NCBI GenBank assembly: GCA_014529385.2
Contig: CM043954.1
Span: 7,689,806-7,753,805, forward strand
From: Adiantum capillus-veneris
Lineage: Eukaryota > Streptophyta > Polypodiopsida > Polypodiales > Pteridaceae
Direction: 5' to 3'
DNA: 64,000 nucleotides
Under the pieces are notes generated by a model. The model was not told the DNA's origin, did no database searches, and saw only the letters and a program-made list of their open reading frames with translations. The position numbers and the translations under genes were made by a program. Of the stretch, positions 31,592-43,120 are shown in pieces (position 1 is the stretch's first letter; every line of letters starts with the position of its first letter).

Positions 31592-32930
31592 TTTGATGAT
31601 GTATTTCCTGAAGAACTTTCACAGCTACCACCCAAGGGTGATGTTGATCATGCAATAGAGCTTACTCCAGGAGCTCAACCAGTTGCTAGTAGATCTTACA
31701 AAATGTTAGTACCTGAATCTACAAAACTCAAGGAGCAATTAACTCAACTCCTCAAACAAAGCTTCATTTGACCCAGCGTTTCTCCATGGAGTACTCCTGT
31801 TCTCTTTAATTGGAAGAAGGATGGTACTCTATGTCTTTGTATTGACTATTGTGGATTGAACCAAATAACAATCAAGAATAAGTATGCAATACCAAGGTTT
31901 GATGACCTACTTGACCGATTACATGGATCTTCTATCTTCACAAAGATTGATCTTAAGTTAGGGTATTACCAAATCCGAATCAAAGAGAAGGACAAACCAA
32001 AGACATGATTTAATACATGTTTTGGACATTATGAATTTACAGTTAAGTCTTTTGGACCTACTAATGCTCCTACAACTTTTAATTGTCTCATGATCGACAT
32101 ATTTTGAGAACATCTTGATGATTTTGTTTCTGTCTTCTTTGATGATATCCTAGTTTACTCAAGATACAGAGAAGAACATGAACAACATGTGCAGCGAGTA
32201 CTTGAACTTCTCCGTCAAAATCAACTTTATGCCAAACGTAGCAAATGCACCTTCTTTACTGACAAGGTGGAATATTTGGGATTTATTGTATCCAAGGATG
32301 GTGTTTCTACTGATCCAAGTAAGATCAAATCTGTCATAGCTTGGCCTACATCGAAATCAGTACGAGAAGTACGTGGCTTTTTTGGTTTGACAGGATTGTA
32401 TCGTATATTTATTGAGAGTTATGCTAAGATTGCATCTCCATTGACTAATACGCTTAAGCAGGCTAAAGTGTTTACTTGGAATAAACGTGCTCAAGCTAGT
32501 TTTGAGAAACTCCCATACTACAGCTTTCAGACTTCTCAAAGACATTCACTGTGCTCACTGATGTAAGTGGACAAGCAATTAGTAGCGTTCTATCTCAAGA
32601 AGGAAAACCAGTAGCTTATGAATGTCGTATGTTACGTATACATGAGTTAAATTATCCTACACATGACTTGAAATTATTGGCCGTTGTGCATGCTCTTAAA
32701 GTATGGAAACATTATCTTCTTAGAAGGAGATTTAAACTACATACCGACCATAAAAGCCTAAAATGGATCTACACCCAACTTGACCTTAATATGTGGCAAC
32801 GAAGATGGATGGAGTTGTTATGCGATTATGATTTTGAAATTGAATATAAACCTAGGAAGGAAAATCTTGTGACCGATGCTTTAAGTCGGAAGAGTATTGT
32901 AGCGGTTGTCACAACCTCTACTGCTTCTTT
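31592..32930 (+). pseudogene. Reverse transcriptase and RNase H
   Basis: In the protease frame: the PPKGDVDHAIELTPG entry region, [16 protein letters not shown] and [27 protein letters not shown] (motif A Asp), SFGPTNAPTTFN (motif B), VFFDDILVYS (motif C, catalytic DD) and YLGFIVSKDGV. Stops are at TGA 31769, 32006 and 32105; those at 31769 and 32105 replace arginine, consistent with CGA to TGA. After a frame change near 32515, RNase H continues (LTDVSGQAISSVLSQEGKP, LKLLAVVHALKVWKHYL, LHTDHKSLKWI, NLVTDALSRK), including the expected D, E and D positions. Confidence 0.9.
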
Positions 32931-33880
32931 AATTGACCTTATTCGAGAAGGTATGACTCAGGACCCACCTTACTTAAAAATCCAATACTTGATGAATTTA
33001 AATAATCGCTCAGAGAAGCAAGAAAGGAAAATCAAAGGATTTCACGTTGAAGGAGATGACCTTTACTTCGGTAATCGTCTTTGTATTCCAAATCAAGGTG
33101 GAATCAAACTTCAGATATTGCAGGAAGCTCATAATATACCTATAGCAGGACATCCAAGATACATTAAGACTTACTCTACTGTAAAAAAAGAGTTTCTTTT
33201 AGCCAAGACTAAAGCATGATGTGTTGAACTATGTTACAAGATGTTTAACATGCCAGTGTATTAAAGCTGAATGAATTCAATACCCTGGTAAGCTTCAACC
33301 TATTGATTCTCCACAAATGAAATGGGAATGCATATCCATGTATTTTATTATAGGACGTCCTACATCTCTGGGATATGACTCTATTTTTGTGGTTGTTGAT
33401 ATGCTTACAAAAATGATCCATTTATTTCCAGTCAAGACAACATTTACGGCTAAGGATATAGCTCAAGCCTTCATGAAAGGTGTTTTTATGTATCACGGTT
33501 TACCTCGATGGATAATTACCCTCAAACTGATGGGCAGACAGAAAGAACAAATCAAATCATTGAAGACATGTTAAGATCTTATTGTATGCATGAACAGAGT
33601 AAATGGACCAGATATTTGTATTTGGTTGAATTTGCATATAATTCATTATTCCAATACTCAATTGAAATGTCTCCTTTTCAAGCATTATCCGGACAAGAGT
33701 GTCTTACTCCACTCAAATGGACAGACCCTCTCATACGAATTCAAGCATGTTGGATGAAATGCAACTACAAACCGATCTTATACGACAAGATATTAAGACT
33801 GCTTAAGATAGACAGAAGAGTTATACTGATCCAAAACAATCTGTCAGACTTTTTGAAGAGGGCGATATGGTATTTTTCAG
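32931..33880 (+). pseudogene. Integrase (broken)
   Basis: The N-terminal HHCC finger is split: HNIPIAGHPRYIKTYSTVKK in one frame, then CLTCQ after a frame change near 33215. The catalytic core follows: SMYFIIGRPTSLGYDSIFVVVD, where D of the usual D-F-I is replaced by Y (M-Y-F-I); LFPVKTTFTAKDIAQ; then a deletion that removes the second Asp region between GLPRWIIT and the TDGQTERTNQIIEDMLR motif with the catalytic Glu. Core residues are therefore lost. Confidence 0.8.
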
Positions 33881-34312
33881 AGTGAAACCCAAACGTGGTT
33901 CTTTATCAATGGATAAGTGTAAGAAGCTAAGTGCCAGATATTGTGGACCTTTTGTAATCATAGAGTGGATTAATGATCAAGCTTACAGACTCTTGTTACC
34001 ACCACACATAAAGATACATGATGTTTTTCACGTCAGCTTGCTCAAGAAGTATGTACTTGATCTGCAACATATTCTTGATGATTCTCTATCATCTACATTT
34101 ATTGACGGAACTTTTGAAGTATATCCCGAAGTATACTTCAGAACAGAATCAAGCCTCTGTGTAATTGGACCATTATTGAACACCTCATTAAATGGTCAAT
34201 GTATCCTCAGGAAGATGCCACTTGGGAACGTAATGATATAATGAAACTAAATTATTCAGATTTCATGTCGAGGCGAGGACACCTCGAATTTTTCAAGTGT
34301 GGGAGGATGTAA
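33881..34312 (+). pseudogene. Integrase C-terminus with chromodomain-like tail
   Basis: KKLSARYCGPFVIIEWINDQ and HDVFHVSLLKKYVLD are the GPF/Y-type integrase end. After a frame change, EHLIKWSMYPQEDATWE matches the chromodomain core typical of chromoviruses (usually L-I-K-W...P-x-x-A-T-W-E). Known chromodomains guide integration to particular chromatin. The stop falls a few bases inside the 3' LTR (34310-34312). Confidence 0.8.
34297..34307 (+). promoter_or_regulatory. Polypurine tract
   Basis: GTGTGGGAGGA directly before the LTR start TGTAAGATCC, the usual form in plant chromoviruses. Confidence 0.85.
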
Positions 34313-35171
34313 GATCCCCAAATTTTGGGTCTCTTCTAAAAATAAGAAAAATAGCTTTCAATATCTATTTTGTCAAATTTTGACTTAAGATGCTTGATTG
34401 ATACTATCAGAAGGTTCTAAAGTAAAAAGCAAAGTCGTTTCCATGTTCTTATAGGTTAGACGGACGTATGGTTCTGTTTTTAAAAAATCCGTTCTTTTTA
34501 GCTTTTTTATGTTTTTTATGCTTTTAAGTGCTTTTTTGCAAAAAGCAAGGTCGGATCCTAATCTACGTGTTCTATGGAAGCTATAGTTCATTTTTGTAAA
34601 AATCTGCTTTTTGAGTGCTTTTCACTCTATTTTTAGCTTTTCATGAATTTTAGTGCTTTTTAGTGAAAAGCGAATCCGCTTTCTTATTCCAGTGGACGAA
34701 GGCAACCCGTGGTTCAATTTTAGAAAATTTTGTTTTTTTCTTTTTCTTTTTATGCTATTTTTAGCTTTTCGTGATTTTCGGCATTTTTGAAAAACGATGT
34801 GCTTTTTATGATGAGCTAAACCTAAAAATATTAATTTTAGTCTCCGTCGGATTTAAAAATGATCACTCGAAGCAAAAACGGGACTATACGGTATTTTTAC
34901 GGGGATTATTTTTAAAAAAAGCAATATCGTAAATACGCCAAGACAGTACGAGAAAGTCATAATTATATCGGGATATTATGGTGCGGCATAGTTTAGCTAC
35001 GGTTTCCATTAGTTGGCCAGATACTGCTCAAATGGCCAATTTTGCTGTAAAAATTGAATGGTAAGTGGGTGAGTTGACCACCAAAAGCTATGCCATGTTT
35101 TAAAAAAAGACTCGAGTCTTTTCCCAAAAGCAAGAGGCTATTCCAGGCTGAAAACTAGCGCTACGTGTAGC
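34308..35171 (+). repeat. 3' LTR, part shared with the 5' LTR
   Basis: 864 bp collinear with 26180-27024 with scattered substitutions and small indels (for example an extra CTCGAG-bearing segment near 35110). Divergence is clearly greater than for the 11.4-kb element's LTRs, so this insertion is older. Confidence 0.9.
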
Positions 35172-36210
35172 CTATATGTATCTATTATATGGAGTGGTGC
35201 AAGCTCTTCATCACCATCTCCATAAGCTCTTCTCTCTTGGGTCATATGCATGTGGACTCCGATTGATTGCAGGGAATGTGTCAAACTCCAAGTGTGGGAG
35301 TTGGTTGAATTTGATTACGATTCATGGTTAAGGAATGAGATTCCCTTATGGATTATGGTTGATATTCTATAGTGTAAGACAGTGTGGCCCATGGTTTTTT
35401 TTTTTGATATGGTTATGTTACCAAAATTTTTGCAGCCATGTTATGTTCTAAAGTGGTTATGCAGGATTGGTCGTGCCTCACCCAAGTTAAGGCGAGTGCT
35501 CGCCCGTGTGATGTGATTGGATTATGGTTTATGGTTTTGGGATTGGATCATGAAGTGATTTGGATGGTTTATGGCAGACGTGTAAGGGTAGAGACCCTGT
35601 ACAATCTAACTACTTGGAAAAGATTGTTTGTGCATATGGGAAGTGCTATTGTGATTGGACTCATGTGTTATGTTTCTCATGGCAGCGTCGCTAGAAGACT
35701 AGGATCACCTACATCGCGTAGCTTTAGACTAAAGGATCGTTGACCTGGGGCTTTGTTGGATCGGGGGTGTTGCATATGTCTTCTTCTTTTTGTTAGATTC
35801 ATCTACACGGTTAGTGCATCGGGGGTTGAATGACCTACACGGCTAACACGCGGGGATTTTGCCTTGGCTTTGCCTAAACACCCAGTGTTGGGCATCGAAG
35901 AGGCGTGGCACTTAAACTGGTATGGTTGGTGTTGATACCCTACCACCTACTAGTACTTGGGATCCTTTCAGAGCTCGTGTTCAGGGAGCGAGGCGAAGCG
36001 TACTCAACCTATGTGTGGCTCAGGTAGGTTGGAGGTGTTCTGGCTCGCTTCCGACGAAGTAAAATTCTCTTTGTCAATAGTAGAGTGACAGTGGATAGGT
36101 GGACCGGTTGATCCCTACACAGGGTCCGGTACTCTGGTAGTTATTTTGTCATAAACTCTTTTTTTTATGTTATGGTATACCCAGATTTTGTCATTGCATT
36201 AACACATGTT
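35172..36210 (+). repeat. Probable distal part of the 3' LTR
   Basis: Has no counterpart in the window, so LTR status is inferred from the GACTA repeat after 36210 and the lack of a normal LTR end at 35171. A 101-codon frame at 35438-35743 has no recognisable domain. Confidence 0.4.
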
Positions 36211-38878
36211 GACTATTCCATTTAGATGGGTATTTAAAGATTGTCTATTGTCATCTTCTCATGTCTCTATGCACTCTATTTCACCCTCCACTATATTCTC
36301 TCTCTCTCTCTCTCTCTCTTTCCGAAACGCGATGTACACATATATTGACCCTCCAAAATGTTATATTTTTCTTGAGTACACTTTCATTCATAACACCCAT
36401 TCAAGGGTAGCACTAGTCACTAGGTACCTCTGGATGCAGTCCAGCTCATGGCCTAAACTCCATACTTGGTCGGACACTGAGAACTCCCTTATGCAAATGC
36501 TTCCGCAACCCTGATGCATATTGAAAATTGTATAAAAGTGTAAATTGTCTATTTTTTGCACAGACCCCGAAGGAGGGGTATCCCTCATACTAACACCCTC
36601 TACACACTAACTTACTAATTTGATTTACTCTTCAAGTGTTCATAGAATAAAGGAAACACATAGTGACTTCTCATTATGTGTGTTGTTTCGCCCAATTGTT
36701 TCTTCTTCTTCTTCTTTCTCTTCTTGCATATACGCACATACACATGTCCCATCCTTCATGTGTGTGACCATCCTTCGAAAGGAAAAGCACAAACACTATC
36801 CATAGGCGTTGAGCTCCGGAAGTTAACGAGAGATATGCAAGCCCTACCACCTGGCCACATGCCGTTCTTTGGTGAGCATGGCTGAAAATTCATTTATAGC
36901 ACAGTGTGGATTTCCCTTGCATCAAATAAATTGACCACTAACTTCATGCACCGATTAAAAAATTAAATAATATCAAAAAATAAAAGACATATTGTTTATT
37001 AGAAAAAGAGGAGGCATCACTAAGGCATTACCGCTTTGGGAGTGACACATGGCTGCACTTTCCTCCTTCCTTGCTACTTCCTCACTAACTCATCTTGCAT
37101 GGACGAGGACACCCTCTCTCAACTTTTAAGTATGTTTGGATTGAGAGGAAGCATCACTTAAGCTATGAGAGAATGCTACTCAATCGAAAACCCATGTTTA
37201 CACTAAATTACTTGAGATTGAAAAGGGTAATTTGATTAAAGTTAAACCACACACTAAGTGGTTACATTCATCAACTATTAAGACTTTTGAGTTTGCTGGG
37301 AGAAAAGCAAGGAATTATGTCCCTACCACAACAAAAAATTAGGATTGGGTGCAATGGGGGTGCATGAGGAGGAAGGTCGCGCAAGGTGCAGCAAGGAGGA
37401 GGTCGTGCACGTAGACAAGCAACGTAAGGGTTTTTTTTTTTTGTTTCCTTTTTTTTTGGGAGGGGGAGGCAAGGGGGAATCTAGTTATTGATGGGAAAAG
37501 AGGAGGATCTACACTAGTAAGGTTCATGCCAACCCATCCTATGCTATTCCCTCAAGATTCCAAAAGTTCCATGCCTTTCTAAGGCCCCAGGTGGACCTCT
37601 TCTCAACAGAAAAAGGTTCAACCATTTGAACAGACAAATTCCTGATGATTGTATTGATTAAAAAGTGTTCTTGGTGTAGAAGTGTATACCCAAAAAACAC
37701 GGGTATAAAGTAAAAAGAATGCAACACGAGGATATAAAACCCCTTCAAAGCCTTCAAAAAAGTAAAGCGTGTGAGCCATACCTTTTGATAAGCCTAGTAG
37801 AAGGGTAAGCTCTCTTTTAATGGGCAAGTAATCACAAAAACCTTAATCTTAAAACTTCTCCAATAAACAATAAGAGAATGTCAAGCTTTTGTATAAGTCA
37901 CCACCACTAGTCTCCTTTGGTCACCCCTTCCTTTTCAACTAAAAGTGCGGGGCTAGATGAAGCTCAAATCTGATGCTCGGAGAAACTTGGTTTTAAAAAG
38001 CCAAGCTTACACAACATGTGCACTAACCATATGGTCATATTACTAGGCATGGGCATTAAACATTGTAGTTATTACTAGGCAGCCAAAGAAAAGAAAAATT
38101 GCTCCCCATCGGTGTGCAAAATAAATAAAAAAACCTAGGCTTAGGGTCATTCCACCCACAAAATCTATCTCTAAACTTGTAATTTTTAGGTGAGAAAACC
38201 TACCAAATTTTGGGAAATCTAGTATAAAAACCTGTAGATACCTCTGGCTTTTTCATGTGTAGGTTTTCCATGTTCTCATAAAAAAGTTTTTTTCGAGGCC
38301 GAGTCCGGATGAAGAGATGCACACAAATATGCCCAAACAACTAAAATAGGAGCATTTTGACTTGCATATCATATATGCATATGGACACGAAGTGGTAGCA
38401 ATTATGCCCTGCAGGTGTGGTTACTCTTTCCTTTTCCGAGAGTTGAATCGACAATCTAATACAATCACTACACCTATTCAAAGCACAAATTACCATTCAA
38501 GTGAGTATAATGATGGCAAAGAAGTTCAAGACCACATACAAATTTGGGTAGAGTTAATCAATATTTAGCCTGCCAATCTTTCAAGATCAACCTCTTTTAA
38601 TAAAATACTTTCACAACAGGGGCATTGCTGCACAAATAACCCAACACCATGCCACCTTGCCAAAAGCTCCAAGTGCACATAGAACCCAACAAAAAACCCT
38701 CAGAGACCTGTTAAAACTTCTGTATTACTATATGACGGCGCATTGCCTTTGTCGTACAGGTACCAACATATTAAGTAAAGTAGGGCTCCCCCACCAATTT
38801 GCTTAAGCAACCAACTGCAATTCAATCAAGTTGGTACGCATTATCTTGATGTTAATCCATATCAATACAATAATATAG
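36211..38878. other. Spacer with no supported gene
   Basis: Short open frames only; none has a motif I recognise. Holds a (CT)n run at 36297-36320 and poly-T runs near 37431-37458. 36211-36560 may be the remainder of the copia LTR split at 26179, since a tatttaaa box follows at about 36230. The last 100 bases are the 3' flank of the amidotransferase gene; I see no canonical AATAAA there. Confidence 0.5.
36297..36320. repeat. (CT)n microsatellite
   Basis: Uninterrupted TC/CT run of about 24 bases. Confidence 0.95.
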
Positions 38879-40509
38879 TTAATCTGTGAGTTCTAAACCA
38901 AACTCAATAGGTAAGTTCGTGGAAGGTGTGGCCTTGAGGAAGGCTTTGCATAGTTGCTTGAACGCCTCATGGTCTGCTTTCGCTTCTATGAAGGACTGCC
39001 TCGCTCCACTCACAACTTCCTCCTGTAGTAAAACCATCGCAAACAAACTCAAAGGTGAGCTTTTGTGCAACAGAGTTCTACCACGTACAATGTTTTGTGC
39101 AAATCTTTTGTAAAACACCATTGCAATGGGAAGTTCTGCATATTGTGCTCTTGAGAAAACCAAACCGACACACACTCCCACTAGATAGCTGACTTACTGG
39201 CATAAGGTTTTCGTTTAAACACACATAAAGAATGTTCATAGCAATGTCTTCTGTGAACTCGGGGTGGCCTTGGATACACAAGATGTGGTCCTCCACTGCA
39301 TACATCCAAATGCTTGTTTTCTCTGTGGATGCAAGCAACTCCCCATTGGGTGGAAGCTCAAGTACCTGCTCAAAGATGACTGGTTAAATTCCGTGTGGGC
39401 ATACACATGCTGAAAGATGGGCAAATGCGACATATGAGCCCCTAGGTGTGTGTAGATATGTATTTAATAGTGATTTTGCACAACGAGAAATGAGCATCTT
39501 GCCTGGTCTTGATGTATCTCAAGAATAACTGGGCTCGATGGGAAACTGGCTTCTGCATACAACTTATTGTAGAAGGCATTCATAACAGAAACTCGCCGTA
39601 GGCCAACCTCCCAACCATGCTCAGACCTTCCTGTCTGCCCTCCAAGAGCACGGGCTATCACCTGCAGGTAGATTGTTTCCTCAATAACATGAAACGCCAC
39701 AATGAACAAGTCAATATCACCAAAACATGCCATGCCGCAGTGTACTTTCGCTCTTTTTGTATGCACTTGATGCAAGACATGAGGCTATGCTCAGTGGCAA
39801 GCAGAACGTAAACCCACAATGACACTTATGTCCTTCAAACCCACTTGAGCTTGCCATGAGAGACAAAACCCATCCCAGGTCGTCGGGTAAGAATGAGTCA
39901 AAGGTCTCTTGCCATATCAATTGCAAGTACACACGTTTTAGTATCATAACCAGGAAGAGACCAAACTGAATTACATAAGGAGTTCAATGTGGCAAGTCAT
40001 ATTACCTGGTGTCCAAAGCAGATACCAAGAAGCTTTATCTTCTCAAAATGCAGCTTTTGGACTAATTTGCAGAGTTGCAACACCCAAGGCTCATTGCTGT
40101 GAGCATCATACCGACTTCCAGTGATTACAAAGCCCTCATAGTTGCGCACATTCTCATCGGAGGGGAACTCACCATCGACCACGCGAAAGATGTGCCATGT
40201 CTCTTCTAAATCACTCAGCAGTTGCTCAAACAAGCCGGCCAGGCCGCCATACAGCTTTCGCAGGTAGTCAGTTGCATGGCCGGCAACGAGGATGGCATAC
40301 ATGCGGCTCTTGCCAGTTGTCACATTATCGGCATCTGTGACTGGCTCTTGTGTAATGAATGCATTGTGAGCATCCCTCACTGGCTCTAGTGTAATGAATG
40401 CATTGGAGGCATCCCTGACTGGCTCTTGTGTGATGAATGCTTCGGCCCCCATAATGACTGCTCTGAGCTCTAAAACTACAAGAGGCGAATTGGTGGAGTT
40501 GGGGGACAC
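38879..40509 (-). CDS. Class I glutamine amidotransferase, gamma-glutamyl-peptidase-like; four exons
   Basis: Exons on the minus strand: 40006-40509, 39503-39661, 39198-39365 and 38879-39022, all phase 0, giving 324 residues. Introns are 344, 137 and 175 bp; introns 1 and 3 are GT-AG, intron 2 is GC-AG (GCAAGA donor). The product matches plant gamma-glutamyl peptidases, cytosolic enzymes that remove the glutamyl group from glutathione conjugates, for instance in glucosinolate and related sulfur metabolism. Visible: Y-A-I-L-V-A-G start of the domain at residue 71, GEFPSDENVRNYEGFVITGS, nucleophile elbow GICFGHQ (Cys164), HQDQ at the exon 2 end, and IQGHPEF with His255 and Glu257 completing the triad. 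Met70 would give a 255-residue protein of usual family length, so the first 69 residues, including three 13-residue repeats, may be an extension or untranslated. No stops or frame changes: probably functional. Confidence 0.9.
40324..40440 (-). repeat. Three 39-bp tandem repeats in the amidotransferase first exon
   Basis: Units 40324-40362, 40363-40401 and 40402-40440 encode AFITQEPVRDASN, AFITLEPVRDAHN and AFITQEPVTDADN (residues 24-62). Divergence between units is small and the frame is kept. They precede the conserved domain start at Met70. Confidence 0.9.
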
Positions 40510-40787
40510 TGCAGGGTCATGCCAAGCCCTTATACAAGGCCCTGCTGTCCCCAGAACAGTACCTTGGATGGCTTAAAAAAACCATGACAAGACGGCAGGT
40601 AAAAGCTAGATCTGTGGAGCTCACTGTCAAAACCAATAACTATCTTTGGAATTTGGATGAGAGGGCCCCCGCATGCAGCAGCACCCTTTGCTGCGTGATT
40701 AGAGTAGGTGTGGGAGAAAAAGAGAACGAGGAGTCGAGGATGCGTCTCTGTCCGAGCGAGGACAAATGTGGGTTTGTGCGCGCGCCT

Positions 40788-40849
<62 letters not shown>

Positions 40850-40983
40850 CTCGAGCTGCTTATTGCACGTTCCGTTTCGGGGGCGGGGACAGCATGCTTT
40901 CCCAAATGCCAGAATCGCACCAAAGCACAACTCACTGTTAAGAGAGAGGGAGACAGCGTCCAAGATTATTAGCCTAGCCTGTG

Positions 40984-41020
<37 letters not shown>

Positions 41021-41252
41021 GACCTTTACTGTAGTCTTGGCGGCATCCCCACTCACTATTTGTATCGACGCAGAAAGACCTGAGCATAATTCCCCACAAC
41101 AAAAAAAATGGTCACAAATCATCTACAAAATTCTATTGGGTTGATGATTCGCAACAATCCTACATGATGATGAACCGATTCTTCTGCTCACATCGTCACC
41201 TTTCTGATGTGTGTTGAAAAGATCAAGCATCAATTCCAACTTTACCTCACAA
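40510..41252 (-). promoter_or_regulatory. Upstream region of the amidotransferase gene with dinucleotide tracts
   Basis: Plus-strand tracts (TG)n 40787-40812, (AG)n 40812-40846 and (CT)n 40985-41017. On the gene's sense strand this reads (AG)n, then (CT)n joined to (CA)n, about 280 to 510 bases before the first ATG. GA/CT tracts are known targets of plant BBR/BPC factors; use here is inference. The reading frames through them (Arg-Glu and Ser-Leu runs) are low-complexity artefacts. Confidence 0.5.
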
Positions 41253-41430
41253 AACTATGTTTACTCGTGAACTAATTTGCTCTATGGGATTACAGTACAT
41301 ACTTATAAGCACAACTACAAATATTCGGATACAAGATTGTGAACTATGTTTACTTGTGAACTAATTTGCTCTATGGGATTACAGTACATACTTATCAGCA
41401 CAACTACAAATATTCGGATACAAGATTGTG
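41253..41430. repeat. 89-bp tandem duplication
   Basis: Units 41253-41341 and 41342-41430 (each starting AACTATGTTTACT and ending AAGATTGTG) differ at about two positions, indicating a recent duplication. Confidence 0.95.
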
Positions 41431-41466
41431 CGAGGTGCCCATGAGCACTTCCCTAAAGGTGAATTT

Positions 41467-41468
<2 letters not shown>

Positions 41469-41502
<34 letters not shown>
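41469..41502. repeat. (GA)n microsatellite
   Basis: Uninterrupted run of 17 GA units. Confidence 0.95.
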
Positions 41503-41505
<3 letters not shown>

Positions 41506-42026
41506 ACATTGTAGGAATAATTGTGAGAGAAGATCTATTCAAAAAGTCTAAAACTCAAGATGTATTACACATAAAAATAGGGATAGCCAAGCTAACACAC
41601 TTGTCTGATAGAAAGGTTGTTATGTCGAAGAGAACCTTTACATCATATAAAATGTTAGCTCTTCAACTAACACATACCATTGAAAGCCGAATTCCATTGT
41701 TTATTTTTATGGATGTAAAAAATGGTCTTTATTGATTAGATTTCCACGGGACTCAATCTTGATCAATTTACCAAGTATAAATGTCACTTTTGTAATTTTG
41801 GATGTTAGACAATCTAATATCTTGGGATATGGTACCTTCGACAAGCAAAAGTTATCCAAATTGTAACAAAATTTGTCAAAGATGTGACACTGAGGGGACT
41901 GGAGCACACCACTTTCCACCCAACCGTGTCTTATATAGGCGACGTTGCCTAGCTAATTATAGGGACCCCCTATATCGCGTGTCTGTCCTGTCCCTTGGCC
42001 TGCCCGGTCTTACCCTAGGCCTGACA
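41503..42026 (-). repeat. 3' LTR of a truncated gypsy-type element
   Basis: The minus strand begins TGTCAGGCCTAGGG at 42026, just after a purine tract, and contains a TATA-like CCTATATAAG near 41935. The far end is not defined; 41503 is only the edge of the neighbouring microsatellite. Confidence 0.55.
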
Positions 42027-42042
42027 TTACTCCCCCCTTGAA
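42027..42042 (-). promoter_or_regulatory. Polypurine tract
   Basis: The minus strand reads TTCAAGGGGGGAGTAA immediately before the LTR start. Confidence 0.7.
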
Positions 42043-42214
42043 GAAGCGTTTTCATCCTCAAACACAAAAGTGGGTGTATCTTCATAAGAACACTAATGTT
42101 TTCCTCAATGGCATTCTTCATGAATCCAGCTGTTCGTTCAGAACACGATTCAGTAGGAGGTTCAATGAAATCAAGAATAACATTTTGATTTTCCACATTG
42201 TTGTCCCATTGCAA
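42043..42214 (-). pseudogene. C-terminal tail of a gypsy-type pol
   Basis: A minus-strand frame ends HPLLCLRMKTLLQGG at the purine tract, in the manner of gypsy polyprotein ends that run into the tract. No catalytic domain remains to the right, so only the 3' end of the element is present. Confidence 0.5.
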
Positions 42215-43120
42215 CCGTCTTGTGTAACTAGCCCATATCCAACATAGCGTGTAGAGTCCATTTAGAACTCAATTGTGTATGCTAAATGAGTTATCACAAA
42301 TAAGATGTACCCAAAAGAGTACATCTTTCACTTCCCATGAAAGTAATTGGCTGACGTAACTCATCAACAAAGTATAAGTCCTTGACTTGTTATCAATTTT
42401 TATCTGTAAACAACCCCACCATAACTAGTGTGCAAGGTTGGAACCTGACTTACATATGAAGAGACTAAACCTAGTCGCAAACATGCTTGACCTTATATTA
42501 CACAAACTTCAACTAGAGCGATACATGATTGCTAATTGGATTGTGTGGTGCTAACGTATGCGCTTCGCATATCCTTTAACACAAGATTACACTTGTAATC
42601 TGCCTACCTCTCTTTGGATAAATGACAATATTGAGTTTTTTTCCCCCACCGTTTTACGGACAATCTATTAAAATGACTATTATACAAGGATCACAATGCC
42701 TTACAACATGGCTGAGGAAGCAACAATGTTATAAATAATCATCTTGGTTAACTTGAAAGATACACAAACATTCGAATCGAGCCATGACCTCTATTGGTGA
42801 TTGTTAGATCTATGCCATGAATGTGCATGCCGCTCCAAATTAGCCTTTGCTAAACTCTAGGACCCATAACACTTAGTGTGCATACATTTAGCAAAAACAG
42901 ATCCGAACCTACATATCCATGACCATACTTGCCAATACTTATGGCGAATGTGATGCTCATAGCACACTTGAAAGAGCAGTGTAAATAGTTCTGAAAAGAA
43001 ACTAAATACTTTCTACTGCAATCATTTGCAAGCCTTGTTGAAGCATTTGAACCATAATAGAATGTCATAATCACTAATATCTAATTCTTCTCAATGATTT
43101 TCTCATGTCAAACTGATCAT
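42215..43120. other. No gene recognised
   Basis: AT-rich sequence with short frames only. Part may be decayed interior of the truncated gypsy element to its left. Confidence 0.4.

Larger units (their letters stand above)
26175..36215 (+). mobile_element. Ty3/gypsy chromovirus-like element with extra ORFs upstream of gag
   Basis: 5' LTR remnant 26180-27024 and 3' LTR from 34308 match each other for about 850 bp. Between them, in order, are three extra ORFs (27286-29612), gag, protease, RT, RNase H, integrase and a chromodomain-like tail. A purine tract adjoins the 3' LTR. Possible 5-bp duplication GACTA at 26175-26179 and 36211-36215 would make the 3' LTR about 1.9 kb and the 5' LTR truncated; the LTR end there does not show the usual CA, so this is uncertain. 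No primer site is visible after 27024. Gag and pol carry many stops, so the copy is inactive. Confidence 0.8.

Noticed and set aside
35438-35743. A 101-codon plus-strand frame after the chromovirus-like element
   Set aside because: No domain, no homologous copy in the window, and a position within the probable LTR.
36199-36215. A firm end of the chromovirus-like 3' LTR at 36210
   Set aside because: The GACTA repeat supports it, but the LTR would end in TT rather than CA, so I kept it only as a possible boundary.
40584-41144. A 186-codon plus-strand frame with an Arg-Glu run and a Ser-Leu run
   Set aside because: It is produced by the (TG)n/(AG)n and (CT)n microsatellites. It has no domain and lies antisense to the upstream region of the amidotransferase gene.
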